From NCBI GenBank assembly GCA_023266115.1, contig JAHFRU010000011.1:45791-91200 (forward strand): a DNA stretch of 45,410 bases, read 5' to 3'. The stretch is from Gammaproteobacteria bacterium. GTDB taxonomy: Bacteria > Pseudomonadota > Gammaproteobacteria > VBWC01. The notes under the pieces are model-generated. The model did no database searches. It was not told the origin of the DNA and saw only the letters and a program-made list of their open reading frames with translations. Made by a program: the position numbers and the translations under genes. The number at the start of each line of letters is the position of its first letter. Positions within the stretch are counted from its first letter, which is position 1. Positions 1 through 7,517 of this stretch are shown piece by piece.

Positions 1-1743
1 GTTGATGGTGACCACCGTATCGACCGTACTCGGCTTGTCCAGGCTGACGGCAAACGTCACCGGATTACCCTCGATCGCGGTACCGCCGCCGAGGCCGGTA
101 TTGACCGGGGTGACGGAGACGATCGGATCATTATCGATAATCGTCCCGGTAGCGGGTGTTGCATTCACCGTGACCGGGCCGATGGCATTGGAGGCGCCGG
201 TGATCGTCGCGCTAAAGGTCTCATTCGGCTCATTGAGCGTGTCATTGACCGTCGCCACCGTGAACTGCGCCGACAGACTGCCGGCCGGAATCGTCACCGT
301 GACCGGGCCATTGGCGTAATCGGCGCCGGGCGTCGCCGTATCCCCGGCGAGACTGGCGACATCGACCGTGACGACCGTATCGACGGTCGACAACTTATCG
401 AGTGCGACGGTAAACGTCACCGGACTACCCTCGATCGCGGCACCGCCGCCGGCGCCGGTATTCGCGCCGGAGATCGTGACGGTCGGCGGTGACGTACCAT
501 CGAGAATCGTCCCGGTGGCGGGCGTCGCATTCACATTGACCGTACCGGCGGTATTGGTCGCCCCGGTGACGATCGCCGTAAAGGTCTCGGTCCCCTCGAC
601 CAGCGCATCGGCCGCGGTATTGACGGTAAACTGCGCCGTCGTCTGACCGGCGGGAATCGTCACGGTATACGTGGCTGCGGCGTAATCCGCGCCGGGTGTC
701 GCGGTATCGCCGGGCTGACCATTGACGTTGATGGTGACCACCGTATCGACCGTACTCGGCTTGTCCAGGCTGACGGCAAACGTCACCGGATTACCCTCGA
801 TCGCGGTACCGCCGCCGAGGCCGGTATTGACCGGGGTGACGGAGACGGTGGGCGTGTCGTTATCGATGATGGTGCCGGTGGCGGGCGTGGAATTGATATT
901 AATGGTGCCGGCGGAATTGGTTGCTGTCAGTATTTGTGCAGAAAACGTTTCGTTCGGCTCATGTATGCCATCAGCCACGGTGTCCACGCCTAATTGTGCA
1001 GAACTCTGACCGGCCGGAATAATGACGGTATAGATTTGGCTGGTGTAGTCCGCACCGGGCGTCGCGGTGTCGCCGGGACTACTAAAGACATTGACAGTTA
1101 CCGTGGTGTCCCCAGTGCTTATCGTGCTGAGGTTTATGTCGAATATGACCGGGTTACCTTCGATTGCCGAACCGGTACTTAAGGCGCCGGTCGATCCGCC
1201 GCCGCCACCACCGGGGGCGCCCGGTGGGCTGGATCCGGTAATCGAAACTGACGGGAACGGGTTTTGTAGCAGTTCATCCTTGGGCAACACGAAGGTATCC
1301 GGCGTAACGCCCGACGTGTCAAAGCCGCTGATCGGCGTGACCTTCTGGTTTGTCATCCGAACCGTAAAGCCCGGATCGAGACTCTCGGAGTCGGCGCCGG
1401 GGCCCGCGGCGGGCGCCTCGGCGACCTGTGTCGGATCCTGGCCTGCGAGGATAGCCCGCTGCAGTGCGGCGACGGTCGCGTCGGGGTTTCCGGCAGCCGG
1501 CGTGCCGGCCACGGCGGTCGCAGGATCGAATATCGATTTATCCAGAACAATTAGCGCGTTCGGGCCCATTTCGAGTGTAGTACCATCGCTGAAGGAGATT
1601 TCGACACGGCCGTCGCCGTTGCTGCTGATGACGTCGTCAGCAGCAACTACATCGCCTTCGAACAGGATGCGTTGCGTCCCGTCGGCGCCTGTTGCCCTGA
1701 CTGTGCCGCTGATGTTTTTGACCATGCCGATTTGCTGCGCCAT
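1..1743 (-). CDS. lapA: LapA-like giant adhesin, N-terminal part (retention module and Calx-beta-like repeats)
   Basis: The minus-strand frame is open from ATG at 1743 to the window edge (581 codons, no stop), so the 5' end of a very large gene is seen. Residues 1-75 (MAQQIGMVKNISGTV..., ending near LIVLDKSIF) match the retention module of LapA-type adhesins, which holds the protein in the outer membrane TolC-like pore. Two PAAG tetrapeptides follow, at residues 82-85 and 111-114; LapG proteases cut at T/P-A-A-G, and the second lies closest to the known LapA position. A glycine- and proline-rich linker leads to three full and one partial Calx-beta-like repeats of about 120 residues (motifs AIEGNPVTF, DTATPGADY, GTIIDND). 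The C-terminal RTX secretion signal would lie outside the window. Function by family: surface attachment and biofilm formation. Divergent from lapB, which should export it. Confidence 0.88.
   Translation of the reverse strand, partial: MAQQIGMVKNISGTVRATGADGTQRILFEGDVVAADDVISSNGDGRVEISFSDGTTLEMGPNALIVLDKSIFDPATAVAGTPAAGNPDATVAALQRAILAGQDPTQVAEAPAAGPGADSESLDPGFTVRMTNQKVTPISGFDTSGVTPDTFVLPKDELLQNPFPSVSITGSSPPGAPGGGGGGSTGALSTGSAIEGNPVIFDINLSTISTGDTTVTVNVFSSPGDTATPGADYTSQIYTVIIPAGQSSAQLGVDTVADGIHEPNETFSAQILTATNSAGTININSTPATGTIIDNDTPTVSVTPVNTGLGGGTAIEGNPVTFAVSLDKPSTVDTVVTINVNGQPGDTATPGADYAAATYTVTIPAGQTTAQFTVNTAADALVEGTETFTAIVTGATNTAGTVNVNATPATGTILDGTSPPTVTISGANTGAGGGAAIEGSPVTFTVALDKLSTVDTVVTVDVASLAGDTATPGADYANGPVTVTIPAGSLSAQFTVATVNDTLNEPNETFSATITGASNAIGPVTVNATPATGTIIDNDPIVSVTPVNTGLGGGTAIEGNPVTFAVSLDKPSTVDTVVTIN
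727..846 (-). repeat. 120-bp exact direct repeat inside lapA
   Basis: Bases 727-846 are identical to bases 1-120. The spacing is 726 bases, that is 242 codons or two adhesin repeat units. The repeat between them (from about 361) is related but clearly diverged. The identity at DNA level suggests recent duplication or gene conversion between alternate units, and the true copy number may be larger beyond the left edge. Confidence 0.9.
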
Positions 1744-1911
1744 ACCGGATTCCTCGATTCTGGGTGTATGAATTCGCCTGGAAGTAACCAGTCACCATAC
1801 GGCGTTGCGCCGTGCCGGCAATTGTACTGAGGTACTAATGCGGAAACAGGATATTAAAAATAGTTGGTTACGAAAACCGGCCGGATGAATTGCCGATCCG
1901 CTCCGCGCCGG

Positions 1912-2250
1912 TCAGATGATGTCGTCCTCGCCTACCATCAGGTCGTCGAGCGCGGTCATTTTCTGCCGCAGGCGTTGTCGCCCCAGCAGTTTCTCCTGGG
2001 CCGCATGCGGCAGGTCGGTCGCGAGGATGACCTTTTTTTCGATCAGGACGTCGACCAGATCCTCAATGACGCGCACCATATTCGTATCCAGCGACGAGAG
2101 TTGGTCTTTTGCCTGGCGGGCCAGTCGCAGCTGGTCCAAAAGCGGCTGAAGATCAGGGTGTTCGATCGGCAGTTCTTCGGTCGCGTCCGGGCGTTGTTCG
2201 CCGTAAAGCGCGATGATGTTTCCACTGGTGTCGCGGGTGATGTATGGCAT
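1912..2250 (-). CDS. Small conserved protein often named 'tryptophan synthase subunit beta-like'
   Basis: 112 residues. The ATG at 2250 is chosen because a strong GGAGGAAGGA ribosome binding site stands directly before it; the frame stays open further upstream but without a better site. The C-terminal half (motifs RVIEDLVDVLI, DLPHAAQEKLL and RQRLRQK) matches a small gammaproteobacterial family that databases call tryptophan synthase beta-like. It has none of the PLP-binding elements of TrpB (no lysine motif, no glycine-rich phosphate loop) and is a quarter of its length, so the name should not be read as a function. It sits downstream of nothing on its strand except lapA, with 168 bases between them, and may be cotranscribed with lapA. 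Function unknown; a role in the adhesin system is only inference from position. Confidence 0.75.
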   Translation of the reverse strand: MPYITRDTSGNIIALYGEQRPDATEELPIEHPDLQPLLDQLRLARQAKDQLSSLDTNMVRVIEDLVDVLIEKKVILATDLPHAAQEKLLGRQRLRQKMTALDDLMVGEDDII

Positions 2251-2444
2251 TCCTTCCTCCATGCCTCGAAAGTGGATATAAGCGTCTGTTCCTTGTACCT
2301 TAATGCGCCTGATGTTCTTCAAGGTATCCGCAGCATGGAACGATACCTATATCTGACGGGGGAAGTAAAACATTTAGCGGACGGCTGACGCGTGGACGCC
2401 ACGCGATCGGTGACTGCGGAGGCAGATCGCCCCGGGGAGTAGTA

Positions 2445-5261
2445 ATGATTGATTTGTACAACAAGATTTTTCCGTTTATTGAGAAGATGGTCGGTAAGCC
2501 CAGTCCGCCGCCCAAGCGGCGAATTCCGGTCTCCCGACGTGTCAGCCCTGCCCAGGGCGATGCGGCGAAGCCAGCGGTAATACCGGCACCGTCAGCGGAT
2601 ACGTTCGATGACGACAGGGGTGACACCCCGGTCTTGCCTCCGCACGTCGCGGTCCCAACCGCTCGTGCGGACGCGGATTCCGGCGAACGGGCAGCACGTG
2701 ACGGCGCCAGTGTTTTCGGACCGGTGCCGCCGGCCGTGTCGCGACGCGACGCCGAACCCGCCGCGTTGGCCGCCTCGCAGGCGTCGACAATCGGCGCTGC
2801 CGACGCGGCAACGTTACTGCGTGACGATTCGTCGACGCCTGAGTCGTCGTCGCGTGACGAGGCCGGATTGTCGGCCGAGGCGAGCAGGTCGGTTAAACAC
2901 GTCGCGGCGATTAAGCATGAACCAGCGGCAAACGGTGTGGTTCGCGCCAGCCAGGCGGAAACCCACGCGCTGAATTTTGCCACGGTTACCGCTGCGTCGT
3001 CGGCAAGCAGCCCGACGCGATTCCAGGTGCACGCTACGGTTGCCCAGGTGTCGCAACCGCGTGCGGATCGTGGCGATCAGGACGCACGGCGCCCGGCGGC
3101 CGAACCGCCCGTCAATTCGCAGCCGGATCACGCGGGCGGGCGCTCGTCTCATGACGATCCGTTGCTGGGTTGTTTGACAATACTCACCAGGATGACGCAT
3201 CAACCGTTCAGTGCTGATGCGTTAACGGCGGGGTTGCCGCTGGTGGATAACCGCCTGACCCCGGCGCTGTTCGTGCGCGCCGCTGCGCGCGCCGGCTTGT
3301 CTGCGCGAGTCGTTAAGCGTCCCCTCGGTAAAATTTCGGCACTGGTACTGCCGGCCGTGTTGTTGCTCAAGGACGGTCAGGCATGCATCCTCGAGAAGAT
3401 CCGGGACGACGGCAGTCTGCGGGTTATTCAGCCCGAATCCGGCGAGGGTGCAACGGTGCTCGCCTTTGCGGATGTGTTGGCGCAGTACAACGGTTGCGCG
3501 ATCTTCGTCAATCTCGCCTATCGATTTGACGATCGCAGCGCCAGTTCCGTTATTCCACGGCCGCACCGCTGGTTCTGGGATACCTTGAAGGATTCATGGG
3601 TGATATACAGCGAGGTGCTGCTGGCGTCATTCCTGATCAATTTCTTTGCGCTCGCTACGCCGCTGTTCATTATGAATGTCTACGACCGCGTGGTGCCCAA
3701 TAACGCGATTGAAACACTCTGGGTACTGTCTATCGGTATCGCGATTGTTTTCGGTTTTGACTGGGTGATACGCACGCTGCGCGGTTACTTTATCGACATC
3801 GCGAGCAAGCGTACCGATATCGTGCTGTCGGCGATGCTGTTTGAACGGGTCATGGGCATCCGGATGGCGGCGAGGCCGCCGTCGGTCGGCGCGTTTGCGA
3901 ACAATCTCCAGGAGTTCGAGAGCCTCCGGGATTTTTTTACGTCGACGACGCTGACGGCGCTGGTCGATCTGCCGTTCACGATACTGTTTATTCTGATTAT
4001 CTGGATGATCGGTGGTCCGCTGGCATGGATTCCGGTCGCCGTCATCCCGATCGCCGTGCTCGCCGGATTTGTCATCCAGATCCCGCTTGGCAAGACCGTT
4101 GAGCAGCTGTTCCGGCATTCCACGCAAAAACATGCGACGTTGATCGAATGTCTGACCGGGCTGGAGACCATCAAGAGCAGCGGTGCCGAGGGTACACGTC
4201 AGCGCCTCTGGGAGCAGGCGGTCGGCAATATCGCCAAACTGAGTCTCAGGGTGCGGCTGCTGTCGGCTGGCGCAGCGAACACGACCGCATTTCTGCAGCA
4301 GTTGGCAACGGTCATCGTGGTGATCGCGGGCGTTTACCTGATCGGCGCCGGCGAGATGACGATAGGTGCGCTGATCGCCTGCACCTTGCTGACCGGCCGC
4401 GCGCTGGCGCCGTTGTCGCAGGTGGCGGCGACGCTGACGCGCTACCACCAGGCCAAGGCGTCGCTGCAGACGATCACCCGACTGATGGAGATGCCGCTGG
4501 AGCGCCCGGCCGGAAAAAGCTTTCTGCACCGTCCGGTGTTCAAGGGCGACATCGAATTCAGAAGCGCTGTTTTCAGTTATCCGGGGCAGCAGGTCGCGGC
4601 GCTGAAAGGCGTTTCGTTCAATATCCAGTCAGGTGAACATGTCGCGATCATCGGCCGCATCGGTTCCGGAAAAAGCACGATCGGCAGGCTGGTGCTGGGC
4701 CTGTATGAGCCGGACGGCGGCTCGGTATTGCTCGACGGCACCGATATCCGGCAGCTCGATCCGGCGGATATCCGTCACAACATCGGTTACGTGCCGCAGG
4801 ACATCATGTTGCTCTATGGCAGTGTGCGGGACAACATCGTGCTCGGTGCGCCGCACGCGGACGACGTGGCAGTGCTGCGGGCGGCAGACATCGCCGGCGT
4901 CACCCGTTTTGTCAACGCCGATCCCGCCGGCTTCGATCGTCAGGTGGGCGAGCGCGGCGAAGGCCTTTCGGGCGGTCAGCGCCAGAGCGTCGCGGTGGCC
5001 CGCGCCCTGTTGACGGATGCCCCGATACTGCTGATGGACGAACCGAGTAACGCGATGGATAACCGCTCCGAGGAGCTATTGAAACAGCGTCTGTCGCTAT
5101 TGCTCGAGAACAAGACGCTGCTGCTGGTGACCCATCGCGCTTCGCTACTTAGCTTGGTAAGCCGCATCATCGTCATGGATGGCGGCAGTGTCGTGGCGGA
5201 CGGGCCGAAGGACGACGTCATGGAAGCGCTGAAGCAAGGCAAGATCAAGGTGTCGCAGTGA
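2445..5261 (+). CDS. lapB: LapB-like type I secretion ABC transporter with long N-terminal extension
   Basis: 938 residues; inner membrane permease/ATPase that drives export of the LapA adhesin. Residues 1-236 are an unusual extension: a short amphipathic start (MIDLYNKIFPFIEKMVGK) and then a Pro/Ala/Ser/Asp/Arg-rich, probably disordered stretch. From residue 237 a C39-like domain begins (DDPLLGCLTIL); the catalytic cysteine position is not conserved, as expected for LapB, which does not cleave its substrate. Transmembrane segments lie at about 385-660. The ATPase has Walker A GRIGSGKST (from 737), signature LSGGQRQ (from 841), Walker B ILLMDEP (Asp 865) and a switch His in LLVTHR. LapB homologues are about 720 residues, matching this protein without the extension. 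The ATG follows a GGGGAG site and no internal ATG exists near the core. It overlaps lapC by 4 bases. Confidence 0.92.
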   Translation: MIDLYNKIFPFIEKMVGKPSPPPKRRIPVSRRVSPAQGDAAKPAVIPAPSADTFDDDRGDTPVLPPHVAVPTARADADSGERAARDGASVFGPVPPAVSRRDAEPAALAASQASTIGAADAATLLRDDSSTPESSSRDEAGLSAEASRSVKHVAAIKHEPAANGVVRASQAETHALNFATVTAASSASSPTRFQVHATVAQVSQPRADRGDQDARRPAAEPPVNSQPDHAGGRSSHDDPLLGCLTILTRMTHQPFSADALTAGLPLVDNRLTPALFVRAAARAGLSARVVKRPLGKISALVLPAVLLLKDGQACILEKIRDDGSLRVIQPESGEGATVLAFADVLAQYNGCAIFVNLAYRFDDRSASSVIPRPHRWFWDTLKDSWVIYSEVLLASFLINFFALATPLFIMNVYDRVVPNNAIETLWVLSIGIAIVFGFDWVIRTLRGYFIDIASKRTDIVLSAMLFERVMGIRMAARPPSVGAFANNLQEFESLRDFFTSTTLTALVDLPFTILFILIIWMIGGPLAWIPVAVIPIAVLAGFVIQIPLGKTVEQLFRHSTQKHATLIECLTGLETIKSSGAEGTRQRLWEQAVGNIAKLSLRVRLLSAGAANTTAFLQQLATVIVVIAGVYLIGAGEMTIGALIACTLLTGRALAPLSQVAATLTRYHQAKASLQTITRLMEMPLERPAGKSFLHRPVFKGDIEFRSAVFSYPGQQVAALKGVSFNIQSGEHVAIIGRIGSGKSTIGRLVLGLYEPDGGSVLLDGTDIRQLDPADIRHNIGYVPQDIMLLYGSVRDNIVLGAPHADDVAVLRAADIAGVTRFVNADPAGFDRQVGERGEGLSGGQRQSVAVARALLTDAPILLMDEPSNAMDNRSEELLKQRLSLLLENKTLLLVTHRASLLSLVSRIIVMDGGSVVADGPKDDVMEALKQGKIKVSQ

Positions 5262-6655
5262 AAACAGTGCGAGAACGGTTTGCGGCCGCGTTTCAACGCT
5301 ATACCAGGGAGAGTTTTTCCGAGGCGTATCACGACGACGTCGAATTCATGTCCGACGTGAACGCGTCGACGTTCCGGGGTACCCGCGCGGGCAGCCACCT
5401 GATTCTGGGCGCGGCGGCACTGTTTTTTGTCATTGCGCTGGTCTGGGCCGCGTTTGCCACACTCGATGAGGTGACGACGGGCGCGGGGAAAGTGATTCCA
5501 TCCAGCAAGGTACAGGTCGTGCAGAATTTCGAGGGCGGTATTCTGCAGGAGCTGCTCGTGGCGGAGGGCGCAACCGTTGTCAAGGACCAGCCACTGCTGC
5601 GGCTCGACGATACGCGTTTTTCTTCCAGCTTTCGCGAGACACAACAAAAGTACTACGATCTGCTGGCGCAACTGGCACGTCTGACGGCGGAGTCGGAAGG
5701 CCGCCTGTTTGAGCCACCGGTCGAGGTTGTCAGCGCACAGCCGCAGACCGCCAGGAACCAGCAGGACCTGTTTCAGTCCCGCCAAAACGAGTTACAGAGC
5801 AAGATCGGCATTCTTAAACAGCAGCAGGAGCAGAAGCACCAGGACCTCGCGGAGTTGAAGGCGCGCACCGAGCAGTTGCGGCGCAGCTATCACCTGGTCG
5901 AGGAAGAGCTGAAAATATCGGAGCCGCTGGTCGGCGAGGGAGTCATTTCGCCGGTGGAGGTATTGCGCTTGAAGCGCAGTGTGAACGACCTCAAGGGCGA
6001 GCTGGAGACGGCATCGTTGTCGGCGCCGCGTCTTGAGTCAGCGATCGCCGAGGCGAACAAAAAGATCGAGGACGCCGGGATCACCTTCCGTACCCAGGCG
6101 CTTGCCGAGCTCAATCAAGTACAGGCGGACCTGTCAGGGGTTACCGAAATCGTGCGCGCCGCGCAAGACCGGGTCACCCGTACCATTGTGCGTTCGCCGG
6201 TGCACGGCATAGTCAAGCAGATCAAGGTCACGACCGTCGGCGGCGTCGTGCAGCCGGGCATGGATCTGGTAGAGATCGTGCCGCTGGAGGATTCGCTCCT
6301 CGTCGAAGCGAATATTCGGCCGGCCGACATAGCGTTCCTGCGGCCGGGGCAGGACGCGGTGGTGAAATTCAGTGCCTATGACTTCTCGATATATGGCGGG
6401 CTCGACGGCGAGCTGGAGCATATCAGCGCGGATACCATCCGAGCGGATGATGCCGCCGGCAAGGGTCGTGGCGAAAATTATTACGTGATACGCGTCCGTA
6501 CGCGCAAGAGTTATCTCGGGCCGAACGCCGACGCGTTGCGCATTATTCCGGGCATGACGGCGATGGTCGACATCAAGACCGGCAAGAAGACGGTGCTCGA
6601 TTACCTGCTGAAGCCCGTGCTCAAGGCCAGAGAGCGTGCGCTCTCGGAACGTTGA
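5258..6655 (+). CDS. lapC: LapC-like HlyD-family membrane fusion protein
   Basis: 465 residues. It bridges the LapB transporter in the inner membrane to the outer membrane TolC-like channel. One transmembrane segment is seen at about residues 47-68 after a cytoplasmic N-terminus, followed by a lipoyl/barrel-sandwich half (GKVIPSSKVQVVQNFEGGIL), a long coiled coil rich in Gln, Glu and Leu (about 120-290), the second lipoyl half (IVRSPVHGIVKQI) and a C-terminal beta-barrel region. Length and order are standard for the HlyD/LapC family. The GTG start overlaps the lapB stop (GTGA), implying translational coupling. Its stop in turn overlaps a possible TTG start of the next gene. Confidence 0.92.
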   Translation: MKTVRERFAAAFQRYTRESFSEAYHDDVEFMSDVNASTFRGTRAGSHLILGAAALFFVIALVWAAFATLDEVTTGAGKVIPSSKVQVVQNFEGGILQELLVAEGATVVKDQPLLRLDDTRFSSSFRETQQKYYDLLAQLARLTAESEGRLFEPPVEVVSAQPQTARNQQDLFQSRQNELQSKIGILKQQQEQKHQDLAELKARTEQLRRSYHLVEEELKISEPLVGEGVISPVEVLRLKRSVNDLKGELETASLSAPRLESAIAEANKKIEDAGITFRTQALAELNQVQADLSGVTEIVRAAQDRVTRTIVRSPVHGIVKQIKVTTVGGVVQPGMDLVEIVPLEDSLLVEANIRPADIAFLRPGQDAVVKFSAYDFSIYGGLDGELEHISADTIRADDAAGKGRGENYYVIRVRTRKSYLGPNADALRIIPGMTAMVDIKTGKKTVLDYLLKPVLKARERALSER

Positions 6656-6666
6656 CGGGATCATCC

Positions 6667-7359
6667 ATGTTGATGAAGTCGGCCCTGACAACTTCTGAAG
6701 CAGATTACGCAGTGACCGTCGCCTGCCGGCCAGATTCCGCATGGTTCGCGCTGGGTACGCAGTTGCTGGCGCGCAACAACGGCCGCCTGGTCACCGCGCT
6801 CGATGAATTGCTCGAGGCGATCGTGGATCAACCGCCGCGGGTGTTGGTGCTCGATCAACAATTGGTGTGCGGTGACGAGTTGCGATATCTCGCGACACTC
6901 AACGAGATATCGCCGGAAACATCGGCACTGCTGATAGTCGACAGCAACGCTCAGTCCGTCAACCCGGAGCTGATGCGCTACGGCGTGCGCGGCTTTTGCC
7001 GCAGCGATGTTGGGCCGGATGTCTTGGCGAAGGCCGTGGAAAGCATCTTGAACGGCGCGCTCTGGATACCGCGTGATCTGCTCCCCGCGCTGGTCGACCA
7101 GTTGCGAGTCGAGGTGCGGCAGGGCGGCCCGGAGCCGGAGGCCGCGCAGCTCGCGCGATTTCGTCGTCTTACGCCCCGCCAGGTCGAGGTAGTCCGCATG
7201 GTCAGCGACGGCGCAAATAACAAGGAGATCGCGCGTGAACTCGGTATTTCCGATCGTACCGTCAAGGCCCATCTTAGTGTAGTGTTCGAAAAGCTCGGTA
7301 TTTCCAGCCGTTTGAATCTGGCGCTGTTTTACAACGGGCTAAAGCGCCACGATCATTAG
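6667..7359 (+). CDS. LuxR/NarL-type response regulator within the adhesin secretion operon
   Basis: 230 residues from ATG 6667; an in-frame TTG at 6652 that overlaps the lapC stop is an alternative start. The N-terminal part resembles a receiver domain: an Asp at about residue 63 in the motif VLVLDQQL is the likely phosphoacceptor, though the acidic pocket is not clearly complete. The C-terminus is a LuxR helix-turn-helix (LTPRQVEVVRMVSDG, NKEIARELGIS, RTVKAHLSVVFEKLG). It probably binds DNA and controls transcription, perhaps of the lap genes themselves. No histidine kinase gene is next to it, so a partner is not evident. It is placed between lapC and lapE and appears to be in the same transcript as lapBC. 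Confidence 0.85.
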   Translation: MLMKSALTTSEADYAVTVACRPDSAWFALGTQLLARNNGRLVTALDELLEAIVDQPPRVLVLDQQLVCGDELRYLATLNEISPETSALLIVDSNAQSVNPELMRYGVRGFCRSDVGPDVLAKAVESILNGALWIPRDLLPALVDQLRVEVRQGGPEPEAAQLARFRRLTPRQVEVVRMVSDGANNKEIARELGISDRTVKAHLSVVFEKLGISSRLNLALFYNGLKRHDH

Positions 7360-7517
7360 GGATTACTGCGATCTTCCGCCGGAAGTGCTACGCTACGCGT
7401 CTCTGCTTGTGCGGGCGAACGTCGGAATGCGTCGCGTCAGTAGCGCCGCGCGGTATTCAGCAGGGATCTTCTAATAATTACGACAATTAATCGACACCGA
7501 TTAGCGGAGGAATGCTC

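Noticed and set aside
2..1771. Plus-strand open frames with repeated NVTGLPSIA-type motifs
   Set aside because: They are the antisense of the lapA repeats; the minus-strand frame gives the recognisable retention module and Calx-beta-like repeats.
3627..4529. 300-codon minus-strand frame opposite lapB
   Set aside because: Very rich in Arg, Gln, His and Asp, no ribosome binding site, and fully opposite the conserved transporter.
7396..7412. CTTCCGCCGGAAG-like hairpin after the regulator gene as a terminator
   Set aside because: Short stem without a following T run; not enough to call a terminator between the regulator and lapE.
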